DNA of 51,492 nt, taken from positions 1-51,492 of the forward strand of contig CAYPKW010000014.1 of the NCBI GenBank assembly GCA_964411425.1, given 5' to 3'. Under the pieces are notes generated by a model. That model made no database searches. It had not been told where the DNA came from and saw only the letters and a list, made by a program, of their open reading frames with translations. Of the stretch, positions 44,277 through 51,492 are shown one piece after another. Source of the DNA: CAYPKW01 sp964411425. GTDB taxonomy: Bacteria; Pseudomonadota; Alphaproteobacteria; Dongiales; Dongiaceae. How positions within the stretch are numbered: position 1 is the first letter of the stretch; every line of letters begins with the position of its first letter. Made by a program: the position numbers and the translations under genes.

Positions 44277-45077
44277 ATGCTGCGGATTTTCGTGTCCTTG
44301 TTGGCGTTGTCGCTCGTCGGGCTTGCGCCGGAAGGCGCCGGCGCGGCTGAGGTCAAACTCGATTACGTCGGTTACATCGGCATCGCCCAGGTGCTCAGGC
44401 TCGAAGTCGGATTGGAGCTCCAGTCCGGCCGGTCGGGGCGCTACCGCGTGGCGGTCGACGCAGTGACGTTGGGCGCCATCGGCAAGCTGTTCCCCTTCCA
44501 GGTGACGGCCGGCGCGGACGGACGCACCATGAAGGCCGGGCTGCGTCCGGAGCGTTACCAGAGCCGGGCAAGCCTGTGGCAGAGGCGCCAGGCGATCACC
44601 CTCGCCTATGGGCCGGACGGCAGGGTCACGGTGACGAGCGAGCCGCCCAGTCGGCAGAGCCGGCAGGCGGCCGCGCGGGGCCTCGGCGATCGCGCGCTCG
44701 ATCCGGCGAGCGCCGCGCTCGCCATCATGGTGCGCGCCGCCGCGTCCGGCTCGTGCGGCGGCAGCGTGTCCGTGTTCGACGGGTTCCGGCGTTTCGACCT
44801 CTTGCTCGATCCGGCCGGGTTCGACGTGATCGAGCGCTCGGCCACCTCCTACTACGAGGGGCCCGCCACGGCCTGCAACGTCAGGGTGAAGCTGGGCGAA
44901 GGCGTGGCCGAGGCGGAGGCCAATTCCGGCATCGTTCCCGAGTCCGCCCAACTATGGCTTGCCGCCGTGCGCGACGGCCTGCCCGCGGTGCCGGTGCGTC
45001 TTACCGGTGCCAGCGTCCTCGGAGAGTTGCGCCTCGATCTGGTCGGCGTGCGGCCGCAGGCTCCGGGATCGCCTTGA
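44277..45077 (+). CDS. Exported DUF3108-like protein
   Basis: 266 residues from ATG 44277. Residues 1-24 are a Sec signal peptide (LRIFVSLLALSLVGLAP, then a GAGAA cleavage region). The mature part is beta-rich and resembles DUF3108 envelope proteins: KLDYVGYIGIAQVLRLEVGLEL, then a two-lobed sequence with a Cys pair (GSCGGSV, ATACNVRV) that could be disulfide-linked. These proteins have no agreed function; several sit beside cell-envelope genes, and glmU-glmS follow 230 bp downstream here. Confidence 0.72.
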   Translation: MLRIFVSLLALSLVGLAPEGAGAAEVKLDYVGYIGIAQVLRLEVGLELQSGRSGRYRVAVDAVTLGAIGKLFPFQVTAGADGRTMKAGLRPERYQSRASLWQRRQAITLAYGPDGRVTVTSEPPSRQSRQAAARGLGDRALDPASAALAIMVRAAASGSCGGSVSVFDGFRRFDLLLDPAGFDVIERSATSYYEGPATACNVRVKLGEGVAEAEANSGIVPESAQLWLAAVRDGLPAVPVRLTGASVLGELRLDLVGVRPQAPGSP

Positions 45078-45197
45078 TCGGTTACAGCGGCTCGTTCCCG
45101 TTGCCGTCCGTGGTGCGGCGAAAATCTGTTAGGGAGCTTGGCGGCTGGAGCGATTGTCGCTCATGTGATGGAGCCTGCTGGCTCCGACGGTCGCCTT

Positions 45198-45220
45198 TTG
45201 TTAACTAAATAAGTTAACAA
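45198..45220. promoter_or_regulatory. Perfect AT-rich inverted repeat upstream of glmU
   Basis: TTGTTAACT (45198-45206) and AGTTAACAA (45212-45220) are perfect 9-bp arms around AAATA, so each arm contains GTTAAC. It stands out from the GC-rich surroundings and lies 88 bp before the glmU ATG, an operator-like position. Further small palindromes follow (GCCAC...GTGGC at 45233-45248 and TGGCAA-TC-TTGCCA just after). A regulator binding site for the glmU-glmS operon is plausible; an intrinsic terminator is not, as there is no GC stem or U-run. Confidence 0.55.
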
Positions 45221-45307
45221 TCCTCTCCTGGTGCCACCGATTCGTGGCAATCTTGCCATATGGCCATCGCCGGCCGCCGTTCAAGGCTCTGGAGTGCCGT
45301 TTACGTC

Positions 45308-46678
45308 ATGGAAAATCTCGGCGCGGCAGCGGTCGTCTTGGCCGCCGGCAAGGGTATCCGCATGGCCTCGGACCTGCCGAAGGTCCTCCACCGCGTTGCC
45401 GGGCGGCCCCTAATCGGGCACGTCCTTGCCGCGCTCGAGCCGCTCGGCCTCGATCGCCTCGTCGTGGTCGTGGCCCCCGACATGCCGGAGGTGGTGGAGG
45501 CGGTGGCGCCGCATCCGGCCGCGGTGCAGAGGAAGCAGCGCGGCACCGCCGACGCGGTCAAGGCGGCGCGGCGCGCGCTCAGGGGCTTCGCGGGCGACAT
45601 TGTCCTCTTGTGCGGCGACACGCCGCTGGTACGGCCGGAGACGTTGCGTCGGCTAGTCCTGCGTCGGCGCGCCGCCGACGCGCCCGCCGTCGTCGTGCTC
45701 GCCATGCGCCCCGTCGATCCGGGCGAATACGGGCGCCTCGTCAAGGGCAGGGGAGACCGCCTCGATGCCATCGTCGAGTTCCGCGACGCCTCGCCCCGGC
45801 AGCGCGCGATCGGCCTGTGCAATTCCGGCGTGATGGCGGTCGATGGCCGCCGCTTGTTCGAACTGCTCGACGCCGTCGGCTGCGACAACGCCAAGGGCGA
45901 GTACTACCTCACCGATATCGTGGCGCTCGCCCGCCGCCGCGGCCTCGGCTGTGCGTTCATCGAGGCGCCGGCGGTGGAGCTCATCGGCGTCAACAGCCGG
46001 GCGGACCTCGCCGCGGTCGAGGCGGCGATGCAGGCGCGATTGCGCGTCGAGGCCATGGCGAAGGCGACGTTGATCGACCCGGCGACCGTCTACTTGAGCT
46101 ACGACACGCGTCTCGGGCGCGACGCCGTCATCGGCCCGAACGTCGTGTTCGGCCCGGGCGTCGTCGTCGGCGACGGCGCCGAGGTGCGCGCCTTCTGCCA
46201 CATCGAGGGAAGCGAGATCGCATCGGGCGCCGCGGTCGGGCCGTTCGCGCGACTGCGGCCCGGAACCGTCGTCGGACCGGGCGCGCGCATCGGGAATTTC
46301 GTCGAGGCGAAGAACGCGGTGCTGGCCGAAGGCGCCAAGGCGAACCACTTGAGCTATCTCGGCGACACGGTCGTCGGCGCGCGTGCCAACGTCGGCGCCG
46401 GCACCATCACCTGCAATTACGACGGCGTTGGCAAGTCGCGCACCGAGATCGGCGCCGGCGCCTTCATCGGCTCCAACAGCGCGCTGGTGGCTCCGGTGAA
46501 GATCGGCGCCGGCGCCATCGTCGGAGCCGGTAGCGTCATCGTGCGCGACGTGGCGCCGGGCGCGTTGGCGGTGGCGCGCGGCGACCAAGTCGATCGCCCC
46601 GGCGGCGCCGCCAGGTTCCGCGAGCTGAAACGGGCCCAGCACCGCGCCAAGCCGGCCAAGACCAAAGCCAAGGACTAA
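45308..46678 (+). CDS. glmU: Bifunctional UDP-GlcNAc pyrophosphorylase / GlcN-1-P acetyltransferase
   Basis: 456 residues from ATG 45308 (an ATG at 45260 would add an unlikely leader). The N-terminal uridyltransferase has VLAAGKGIRMASDLPKVLH at residues ~10-28 and LLCGDTPL; the linker is followed by a left-handed beta-helix of hexapeptide repeats (IGPNVVFGPGVVVGDGAEV) with NYDGVGKSRTEIGAGAFIGS near the acetyl-CoA site. It makes UDP-GlcNAc from GlcN-1-P for peptidoglycan and lipid A. The stop is 6 bp before glmS, a common operon arrangement. Confidence 0.95.
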   Translation: MENLGAAAVVLAAGKGIRMASDLPKVLHRVAGRPLIGHVLAALEPLGLDRLVVVVAPDMPEVVEAVAPHPAAVQRKQRGTADAVKAARRALRGFAGDIVLLCGDTPLVRPETLRRLVLRRRAADAPAVVVLAMRPVDPGEYGRLVKGRGDRLDAIVEFRDASPRQRAIGLCNSGVMAVDGRRLFELLDAVGCDNAKGEYYLTDIVALARRRGLGCAFIEAPAVELIGVNSRADLAAVEAAMQARLRVEAMAKATLIDPATVYLSYDTRLGRDAVIGPNVVFGPGVVVGDGAEVRAFCHIEGSEIASGAAVGPFARLRPGTVVGPGARIGNFVEAKNAVLAEGAKANHLSYLGDTVVGARANVGAGTITCNYDGVGKSRTEIGAGAFIGSNSALVAPVKIGAGAIVGAGSVIVRDVAPGALAVARGDQVDRPGGAARFRELKRAQHRAKPAKTKAKD

Positions 46679-46684
46679 TTCCTC

Positions 46685-48505
46685 ATGTGCGGCATCATCG
46701 GCATCCTCGGCAAGGCGCCGGTCGTACCCCTCCTGCTTGACGCCCTCAAGCGCCTCGAGTACCGCGGCTACGATTCCGCCGGCGTCGCCACCCTGGTGAA
46801 CGGCCGCATCGAGCGCCGCCGCGCCGAAGGCAAGCTCGCCAATCTGGCGGCCGTCTTGGAGCGCGAGCCGCTGCCCGGCACTACCGGCATCGGGCACACG
46901 CGCTGGGCCACCCACGGCCGCCCGAACGAGACCAACGCGCACCCGCACTCGACGGAGCGCGTGGCGGTCGTGCATAACGGCATCATCGAGAATTTCCAGG
47001 AATTGCGCCGGGAGCTCGAGGCCGCGGGTCGCCGCTTCGAGACCGAGACCGATACCGAGGTCGTGGCCCACCTGCTCACGAACTACCTCGAGCAGCAGAA
47101 GTCGCCGCAGGAAGCGATGGCGCTGGCGCTCGAGCGCCTGCACGGCGCCTTCGCGCTCGCCGTCGTGTTCGCCGGCCGGCCCGACCTGATGATCGGCGCC
47201 AGGCGCGGCAGCCCGCTCGCCGTCGGCTACGGCGACGGTGAGATGTACCTGGGCTCGGACGCCCTCGCGCTTGCCCCGCTCACGAAACGCATCTGCTATC
47301 TGGAGGAGGACGATTGGACCGTGGTCCATCCCGACGGCGCCGCGGTTTTCAACGCCGGCGCCGAGGTCGTCCGCGAGGTGAAGCAGACGGCGCTCACCGG
47401 CGCCCCCATCGGCAAGGGCAACTACCGCCACTTCATGCTCAAGGAGATCTGCGAGCAGCCGGCGGTGATCGGCGACACCTTGCAGACGCTTATCGATCCC
47501 CTGGCGCGCTGCGCCGCGCTGCCGGCGCTCCCCTTCGACTTCGCGGACTTGCCGCGCCTCACCGTGCTCGGCTGCGGCACCGCGTTCTATGCCGCCATGG
47601 TCGGCAAGTATTGGTTCGAGCGGCTGGCGCGCCTGCCGACCGAGGTCGATATCGCCTCGGAGTTCCGCTATCGGGCGGCGCCGATGCCGGCGGGCGGCGC
47701 GGCGCTGGTGATCTCGCAGTCGGGCGAGACGGCCGACACGCTGGCGGCGCTGCGCTGCGCGAAGGCGCAGGGGCAGAAGATAGTCTCGGTGCTGAACGTG
47801 CCGGAAAGCAGCATGGCGCGCGAATCGGACGCCGTTCTGCCGACGCTGGCCGGCCCCGAGATCGGCGTCGCGTCCACCAAGGCGTTCACCACGCAGTTGA
47901 CTGTGCTCGCCTGCCTTGCCATCGCCGCGGCGCGGGCGCGAGGGGCCATCGACGCGGCGCGTGAGGCCTCTCTCACCTCGGCCCTTCTGGAAGTGCCGGC
48001 GCTGGCCGCCGAGGTGCTCAACCACGACGCCGCGATTCGCGACATCGCGGCGTCGATCGCCGAGGCGCACGACGTGCTGTTCCTCGGCCGCGGTTCCTCC
48101 TACCCGATCGCGCTCGAAGGCGCGCTGAAGCTCAAGGAGCTTTCTTATATTCATGCCGAAGGCTACGCCGCGGGCGAGATGAAGCATGGGCCGATCGCTC
48201 TCATCGACGAGACCGTGCCGGTGATCGTCGTCGCCCCCTCGGACGAGCTCTTCGACAAGACCGCGTCCAACGTCCAGGAAGTGATCGCCCGCGGCGGCCG
48301 GGTCATCTTCCTGTCCGACGCCGAGGGGATCGGCCGCATGGGCGGCAAGGTCGCGGCGGCGGTCGAGTTGCCGCGCGTCGATCCCTTCGTGGCGCCGATC
48401 CTCTACGCCCTTCCCGTGCAACTCCTCGCCTACCACGCCGCCGTTTCGAAGGGCACCGACGTGGACCAGCCGCGCAACCTCGCCAAGAGCGTCACGGTGG
48501 AGTAG
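46685..48505 (+). CDS. glmS: Glutamine--fructose-6-phosphate aminotransferase
   Basis: 606 residues. Cys2 (MCGIIGI) is the N-terminal nucleophile of the glutaminase domain, which also shows GIGHTRWATHG and VHNGIIEN; the two SIS isomerase domains follow, with CGTAFYA, SQSGETADTL, STKAFTTQ and the C-terminal DVDQPRNLAKSVTVE. It makes glucosamine-6-phosphate, the first step to UDP-GlcNAc. The gene is full-length. Its last 339 bp are repeated exactly near the right window edge (51139-51477). Confidence 0.95.
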   Translation: MCGIIGILGKAPVVPLLLDALKRLEYRGYDSAGVATLVNGRIERRRAEGKLANLAAVLEREPLPGTTGIGHTRWATHGRPNETNAHPHSTERVAVVHNGIIENFQELRRELEAAGRRFETETDTEVVAHLLTNYLEQQKSPQEAMALALERLHGAFALAVVFAGRPDLMIGARRGSPLAVGYGDGEMYLGSDALALAPLTKRICYLEEDDWTVVHPDGAAVFNAGAEVVREVKQTALTGAPIGKGNYRHFMLKEICEQPAVIGDTLQTLIDPLARCAALPALPFDFADLPRLTVLGCGTAFYAAMVGKYWFERLARLPTEVDIASEFRYRAAPMPAGGAALVISQSGETADTLAALRCAKAQGQKIVSVLNVPESSMARESDAVLPTLAGPEIGVASTKAFTTQLTVLACLAIAAARARGAIDAAREASLTSALLEVPALAAEVLNHDAAIRDIAASIAEAHDVLFLGRGSSYPIALEGALKLKELSYIHAEGYAAGEMKHGPIALIDETVPVIVVAPSDELFDKTASNVQEVIARGGRVIFLSDAEGIGRMGGKVAAAVELPRVDPFVAPILYALPVQLLAYHAAVSKGTDVDQPRNLAKSVTVE

Positions 48506-48506
48506 G
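48167..48506. repeat. Direct repeat copy 1 (glmS 3' end)
   Basis: 340 bp identical, as far as I can compare by eye, to 51139-51478. It covers the last 112 codons of glmS, the stop codon and 1 base beyond. This copy belongs to the complete glmS gene. Confidence 0.9.
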
Positions 48507-48549
48507 CGAGGGGATTTCGCGACCGTGGCCGTTGAGCGGCTTATTGCGG

Positions 48550-49346
48550 TCATCTTGCGAATTGCGCCTTGAAATTCGCGACTGCATGAACAAACGCGCT
48601 CAGGTCCTTTGCGAAGTCGGCGCGATCGACCTGCCCAAGTAGGATCATCGTGGCGTTCCGCTCCGGCACGTAGACTTGGTGTGGCGCGCGATAGAACTCC
48701 AAGAACGTGCGTTGTCCGATCCCCTTGCGTCCGCCGCCCACGCGGCCGGTATGCGCAAGGTACACGGCCCCGGAGTCGGATCGGAGAAATGCCCCTGCCA
48801 CACGCCTGTCAATCCTCTCATGCGGAGGGTTCGCTTCGACCGTGATCTGGAGCCCCGGATTGTGCGACGGGTCTTGCACGCCGAAGGCAATCCAGTATCG
48901 CGGTCTATTTTTGAAATCGGAGGCTCGGGCCGAAAGACGCCCCAGATACCGAGTACCGCATGCCAGTACACAGCGAAGTATCCGCCGCCGCCCTGCCACC
49001 CCAGAAAATGATCTGGAAACAGTGTTGCTCCGACCGCAAAGCCATGCTCCGCCGCCTGATAGGCGGCGCAACTTTCTTGGCGATCCGTGATGAGTGAAAA
49101 CTTCACTTTTGATAGCTTGAAGTGCCGACTAGCTGGCGCGAGATAGCCTATGTCGAGAATTCTAATGTCTTGACGGTTCGGCGCCAAGGAGCCGGTTGAA
49201 ATGGGGCGCGCACAAAAGCACATTCCTGTCGCGATTAACGATTCTTGGGCACCTCTCTGGTTGTCGAGAATTTTTCGATGGTAGGTAGCTTGAAGCCCAT
49301 CTTGCTCGCCGTCAAGTAGCCGGTTGCGGCGGGCTGCCGGCGTCAT
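48550..49346 (-). pseudogene. Frameshifted protein with a GGGRKGIG domain, glmS-island
   Basis: Two minus-strand frames join into one protein-like sequence. The upstream frame (ATG near 49346; a farther ATG at 49388 overlaps the next gene) reads to GGGGYFAVYWHAVLGIWG; the downstream frame continues with ASDFKNRPRYWIAFGVQDPS and GAVYLAHTGRVGGGRKGIG, ending at 48550. The change of frame is by one base near a C run at 48940-48943. The C-terminal domain, with EINPP-like VEANPP and GGGRKGIG, resembles domains I have seen in proteins around restriction-type genes, but I cannot name the family. The single indel suggests either recent decay or a sequencing error. The upstream frame is less certain than the downstream one. 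Confidence 0.5.
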
Positions 49347-49374
49347 GGCGACCAATGATAGGGACGCGACGAGC

Positions 49375-50112
49375 ATGGCTCTCGACACGAATCGCTTACG
49401 CGGTCTCCAGCGGTTCTATCGGTTGCTGCGAGACTTGGAGACGCGTCTGGGCGGGGCGCGCAGGTTGGCGCAATGCGACGGCAGGGTGGCGTGGCCGCGC
49501 CACGGCGTCTACTTCTTCTTCGAACCCGGCGAGGCGCGGTCGGATTCCGGCAACGGCCCGCGGGTCGTGCGCGTGGGAACCCACGCGCTTGCCGAACGCT
49601 CGCGCACAAGCCTCTGGAACCGGCTCAGTCAGCATCGCGGCGTCGCGAGCGCGGGCCGCGGGAATCATCGTGGTTCGATCTTCCGCCTGCTGGTGGGCAG
49701 CGCGCTGATGGAGCGCGATCCGAGGCTTCGCGTTCCGACATGGGGTCAAGGCGCGAGCGCGACATCCGAGATTCGTTGTGGCGAGCACGAGCTGGAGGTG
49801 CTGGTCAGCCGGACCATTGGCGCGATGCCGTTCCTTTGGCTCGCCGTCGAGGACGCGCCCGGTCCGGCGAGTCAGCGCGGGCTCGTCGAGCGCAACGCCA
49901 TTGCGCTGCTCAGCAATTTCGGCAGGCAAGCGCTCGATCCGCCCTCGCCGAACTGGCTGGGTCGAGCCTGTACGCGCGAGCGCGTGCGAGCCTCCGGGCT
50001 GTGGAACAACAATCATGTCGAGGATGCCTACGACCCGGCGTTTCTTGATGAGTTGGAAAGACTGATCGGAGGCAGCCGCCCCCACGTCTTCGGAATCCAC
50101 GAGGAGGTGTAA
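49375..50112 (+). CDS. GIY-YIG-like nuclease-fold protein
   Basis: About 245 residues from ATG 49375; a start at 49324 is possible but overlaps the divergent gene more. The pattern of a GIY-YIG domain can be seen: GVYFFFEPGE (GIY-like), VVRVGTHAL (YIG-like), a conserved Arg in RLSQHRG, and a later Glu/Asn pair in VERNAIALLSNFG. The repeated Arg/His-rich RGNHRGSIFRLLVGSAL follows the core. This suggests nucleic-acid cleavage, though the core motifs are variant (Val/Arg replacements), so catalytic activity is not certain. The gene ends 1 bp before the YaaA-like gene, so the two form an operon within the glmS-linked island. Confidence 0.6.
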   Translation: MALDTNRLRGLQRFYRLLRDLETRLGGARRLAQCDGRVAWPRHGVYFFFEPGEARSDSGNGPRVVRVGTHALAERSRTSLWNRLSQHRGVASAGRGNHRGSIFRLLVGSALMERDPRLRVPTWGQGASATSEIRCGEHELEVLVSRTIGAMPFLWLAVEDAPGPASQRGLVERNAIALLSNFGRQALDPPSPNWLGRACTRERVRASGLWNNNHVEDAYDPAFLDELERLIGGSRPHVFGIHEEV

Positions 50113-50113
50113 C

Positions 50114-51082
50114 ATGACGCGGCAGACGAATGCTGACCGGATCATCGAGCTTCTGCGCTCGAACCCCGGCCTCGACGACGATGAAATTGCACAATTCGCC
50201 GGGGTGTCACCTCGGCAACAGGTCAATCAGATATGTCGGTGGCTTACGAGCCGTGGCACGATTAGGCGAAGCGCTGGTCCGCGTGGAAAAATCGTCAATT
50301 ACGTTGTCGGGCAGCGAGGCGGCGGCCCAAGGCCGACCGACGCTGCGCGGAGCCGGATCGACGACCCCGACGTCAAACCAAGAATCCTCGCCAGGCAGAC
50401 CGACCGATCGGGGGCAAAGATTCCGCCGATCGGCCGAGCGAACCTGGACTCCACGCTCATCATAATGCCGTGTTCGGGGGCCAAGCGCGCGGGCGGTAGT
50501 GCTACGGCTGAAGGGCCGGCGATCTTCGACAGTCTTCCGTCCGACCTCGCCGCACGACTGAAGGCCGCGCGGGAGAGCATCCGGGCCCGCGCGAAGGTGG
50601 ACGAGCGCGCGTGGCTGCCGGCCTGGCAGCGGTATGAAGGCTTCCTCTACGGCGCAGCACGGCACGAACTCTCTGCCGCGGTGGGCGAGCGGCGGCACGT
50701 GGCGATCCTCAGCGGCGGATACGGTGTCGTCTTGGCCGATGAGCCGATCGGGAACTACGAGGCGGTCTTCAAGCGAAGCTGGTGGCCGGTGGGATTAATC
50801 GAGTCCGTGCTCGAGCACTATGCGCAACGGCACAAGATTCGACACGTCCGCGCCGTCTGCGCGGAGACGACCTCCTATCGCGAGATCATCGGGCGAGCGC
50901 ACTGGAATACGGCCGACGTGAAGGATGCTTGGTTGCTATCGCCGATCGTCGTGGGCGGCGGCGCAATGGTGAAGAGTCCCCGCGCACAAGGCGAGGCGCT
51001 GGCCGCCTTGCTCCGCGGCGAGGTATCGAGCGGCTGGACAAGCTCCGATGGCCTTGCACTGAACTGGACTGCGCTTCGATAA
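50114..51082 (+). CDS. Winged-helix plus YaaA-like domain protein
   Basis: 322 residues; GAGGAGGTG sits 5 bp before ATG 50114. Residues 1-65 look like a winged-helix DNA-binding fold (ADRIIELLRSNPGLDDDEIA, then a WLTSRGTIRRS turn). After a basic linker, residues ~115-290 resemble the YaaA/DUF6884 type: LIIMPCSGAKRAGG, then ILSGGYGVVLADEPIGNYE and ETTSYREIIG. E. coli YaaA binds DNA and protects against peroxide-driven damage; other relatives sit in phage-defence and DNA-modification loci. The partner gene encodes a GIY-YIG-like protein 1 bp upstream. The YaaA assignment is at the level of superfamily only. Confidence 0.55.
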   Translation: MTRQTNADRIIELLRSNPGLDDDEIAQFAGVSPRQQVNQICRWLTSRGTIRRSAGPRGKIVNYVVGQRGGGPRPTDAARSRIDDPDVKPRILARQTDRSGAKIPPIGRANLDSTLIIMPCSGAKRAGGSATAEGPAIFDSLPSDLAARLKAARESIRARAKVDERAWLPAWQRYEGFLYGAARHELSAAVGERRHVAILSGGYGVVLADEPIGNYEAVFKRSWWPVGLIESVLEHYAQRHKIRHVRAVCAETTSYREIIGRAHWNTADVKDAWLLSPIVVGGGAMVKSPRAQGEALAALLRGEVSSGWTSSDGLALNWTALR

Positions 51083-51088
51083 GTGAAG

Positions 51089-51107
51089 AATGGTGTCAGA
51101 CACCATT
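51089..51107. repeat. 19-bp perfect palindrome at the island's right part
   Basis: AATGGTGTC and GACACCATT are perfect arms around a single A, 6 bp after the YaaA-like stop. The GGTGTCAGACACC core is one that recurs next to mobile elements and RAYT/IS200-type transposase genes in many genomes. Here it lies 31 bp before the duplicated glmS end, so it may mark a junction or serve as a terminator. Confidence 0.7.
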
Positions 51108-51138
51108 GTCCTCGTCCGAGACGCGCCGCGCGGTCAAG

Positions 51139-51477
51139 GCCGCGGGCGAGATGAAGCATGGGCCGATCGCTCTCATCGACGAGACCGTGCCGGTGATCGT
51201 CGTCGCCCCCTCGGACGAGCTCTTCGACAAGACCGCGTCCAACGTCCAGGAAGTGATCGCCCGCGGCGGCCGGGTCATCTTCCTGTCCGACGCCGAGGGG
51301 ATCGGCCGCATGGGCGGCAAGGTCGCGGCGGCGGTCGAGTTGCCGCGCGTCGATCCCTTCGTGGCGCCGATCCTCTACGCCCTTCCCGTGCAACTCCTCG
51401 CCTACCACGCCGCCGTTTCGAAGGGCACCGACGTGGACCAGCCGCGCAACCTCGCCAAGAGCGTCACGGTGGAGTAG
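51139..51477 (+). pseudogene. Duplicated 3' fragment of glmS
   Basis: The sequence from GCCGCGGGC to the TAG at 51475-51477 repeats the final 112 codons and stop of glmS (48167-48505) without visible difference. The upstream reading frame leading into it (…TRRAVK) is unrelated to GlmS and the glutaminase and first SIS domains are missing, so no functional enzyme is encoded. It is the second boundary of the island behind glmS. Confidence 0.9.
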
Positions 51478-51492
51478 GGGTGCCGAGCGCGG

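Noticed and set aside
45653..48553. 966-codon open frame on the minus strand across glmU and glmS
   Set aside because: It is the antisense of two clear enzyme genes; its Arg/Asp/His-rich, low-complexity sequence is what GC-rich shadow frames give.
48506..51492. Tn7-type transposon at its usual glmS site
   Set aside because: No tnsABCDE genes, no Tn7 ends and a 340-bp rather than 5-bp duplication; Tn7 does not explain this.

Overview
The window is GC-rich, densely coded and bacterial, most likely alphaproteobacterial. The supporting evidence is three-part: fused ProW-type permeases, sarcosine/dimethylglycine dehydrogenase-GcvT fusions and a serine-cycle cluster (sga-mtkA-mtkB-ppc), all familiar in methylotrophic and heterotrophic Alphaproteobacteria. 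No 16S or marker phylogeny is available here, so the rank below class is open.

Layout. (1) 1-2326: the end of an integrative element, with an unknown gene, a tyrosine recombinase and the detached 3' half of a tRNA-Phe(GAA) gene as the attachment-site remnant. (2) 2327-5519: a secreted Gly/Gln-rich protein, a 47-residue microprotein and an orphan hydantoinase-A-like protein. (3) 5526-9465 (minus): a complete polyamine-type ABC transporter (PotD-PotB-PotC-PotA order). (4) 9699-23799 (minus): a nine-gene probable operon: FAD-linked GlcD-type oxidase, DmdC-like acyl-CoA dehydrogenase, glycine-betaine-type ProX/ProV/ProW transporter, choline-kinase-like protein, dimethylglycine/sarcosine dehydrogenase, phosphonate-monoester-hydrolase-like enzyme and Na/Pi cotransporter. 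(5) 23976-30064 (plus, divergent): serine-glyoxylate aminotransferase, malate thiokinase alpha and beta, and PEP carboxylase. (6) 30101-35165 (minus): a second polyamine-type ABC transporter followed by a 65-residue glutamine-synthetase-tail gene and a phytanoyl-CoA-dioxygenase-like enzyme. (7) 35425-38662 (plus): a small exported protein, a NoeA-like methyltransferase and a membrane-anchored sulfatase-fold protein. (8) 38625-42941 (minus): TsaC/Sua5, a CysQ-type phosphatase and an orphan molybdenum hydroxylase large subunit. (9) 43125-48505: formamidase/acetamidase, tRNA-Val(CAC), a DUF3108-like protein, glmU and glmS. (10) 48506-51492: a small island behind glmS, bounded by a 340-bp direct repeat of the glmS 3' end and carrying a frameshifted gene, a GIY-YIG-like protein and a YaaA-like protein.

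How the parts fit. Regions 4 and 5 form a divergent pair that suggests one metabolic circuit: quaternary amines are imported, N-methyl groups are taken off as folate-bound C1 units by the dehydrogenase-GcvT fusion, and the C1 units plus glyoxylate/serine enter the serine cycle, whose sga, mtkAB and ppc genes sit across the shared 176-bp promoter region. The phosphatase-fold hydrolase, choline-kinase-like protein and phosphate transporter hint that phosphorylated or phosphonate choline compounds may be the source. The least explained part is the glmS-linked island. Function calls come from motif recognition by eye; no database search was run.
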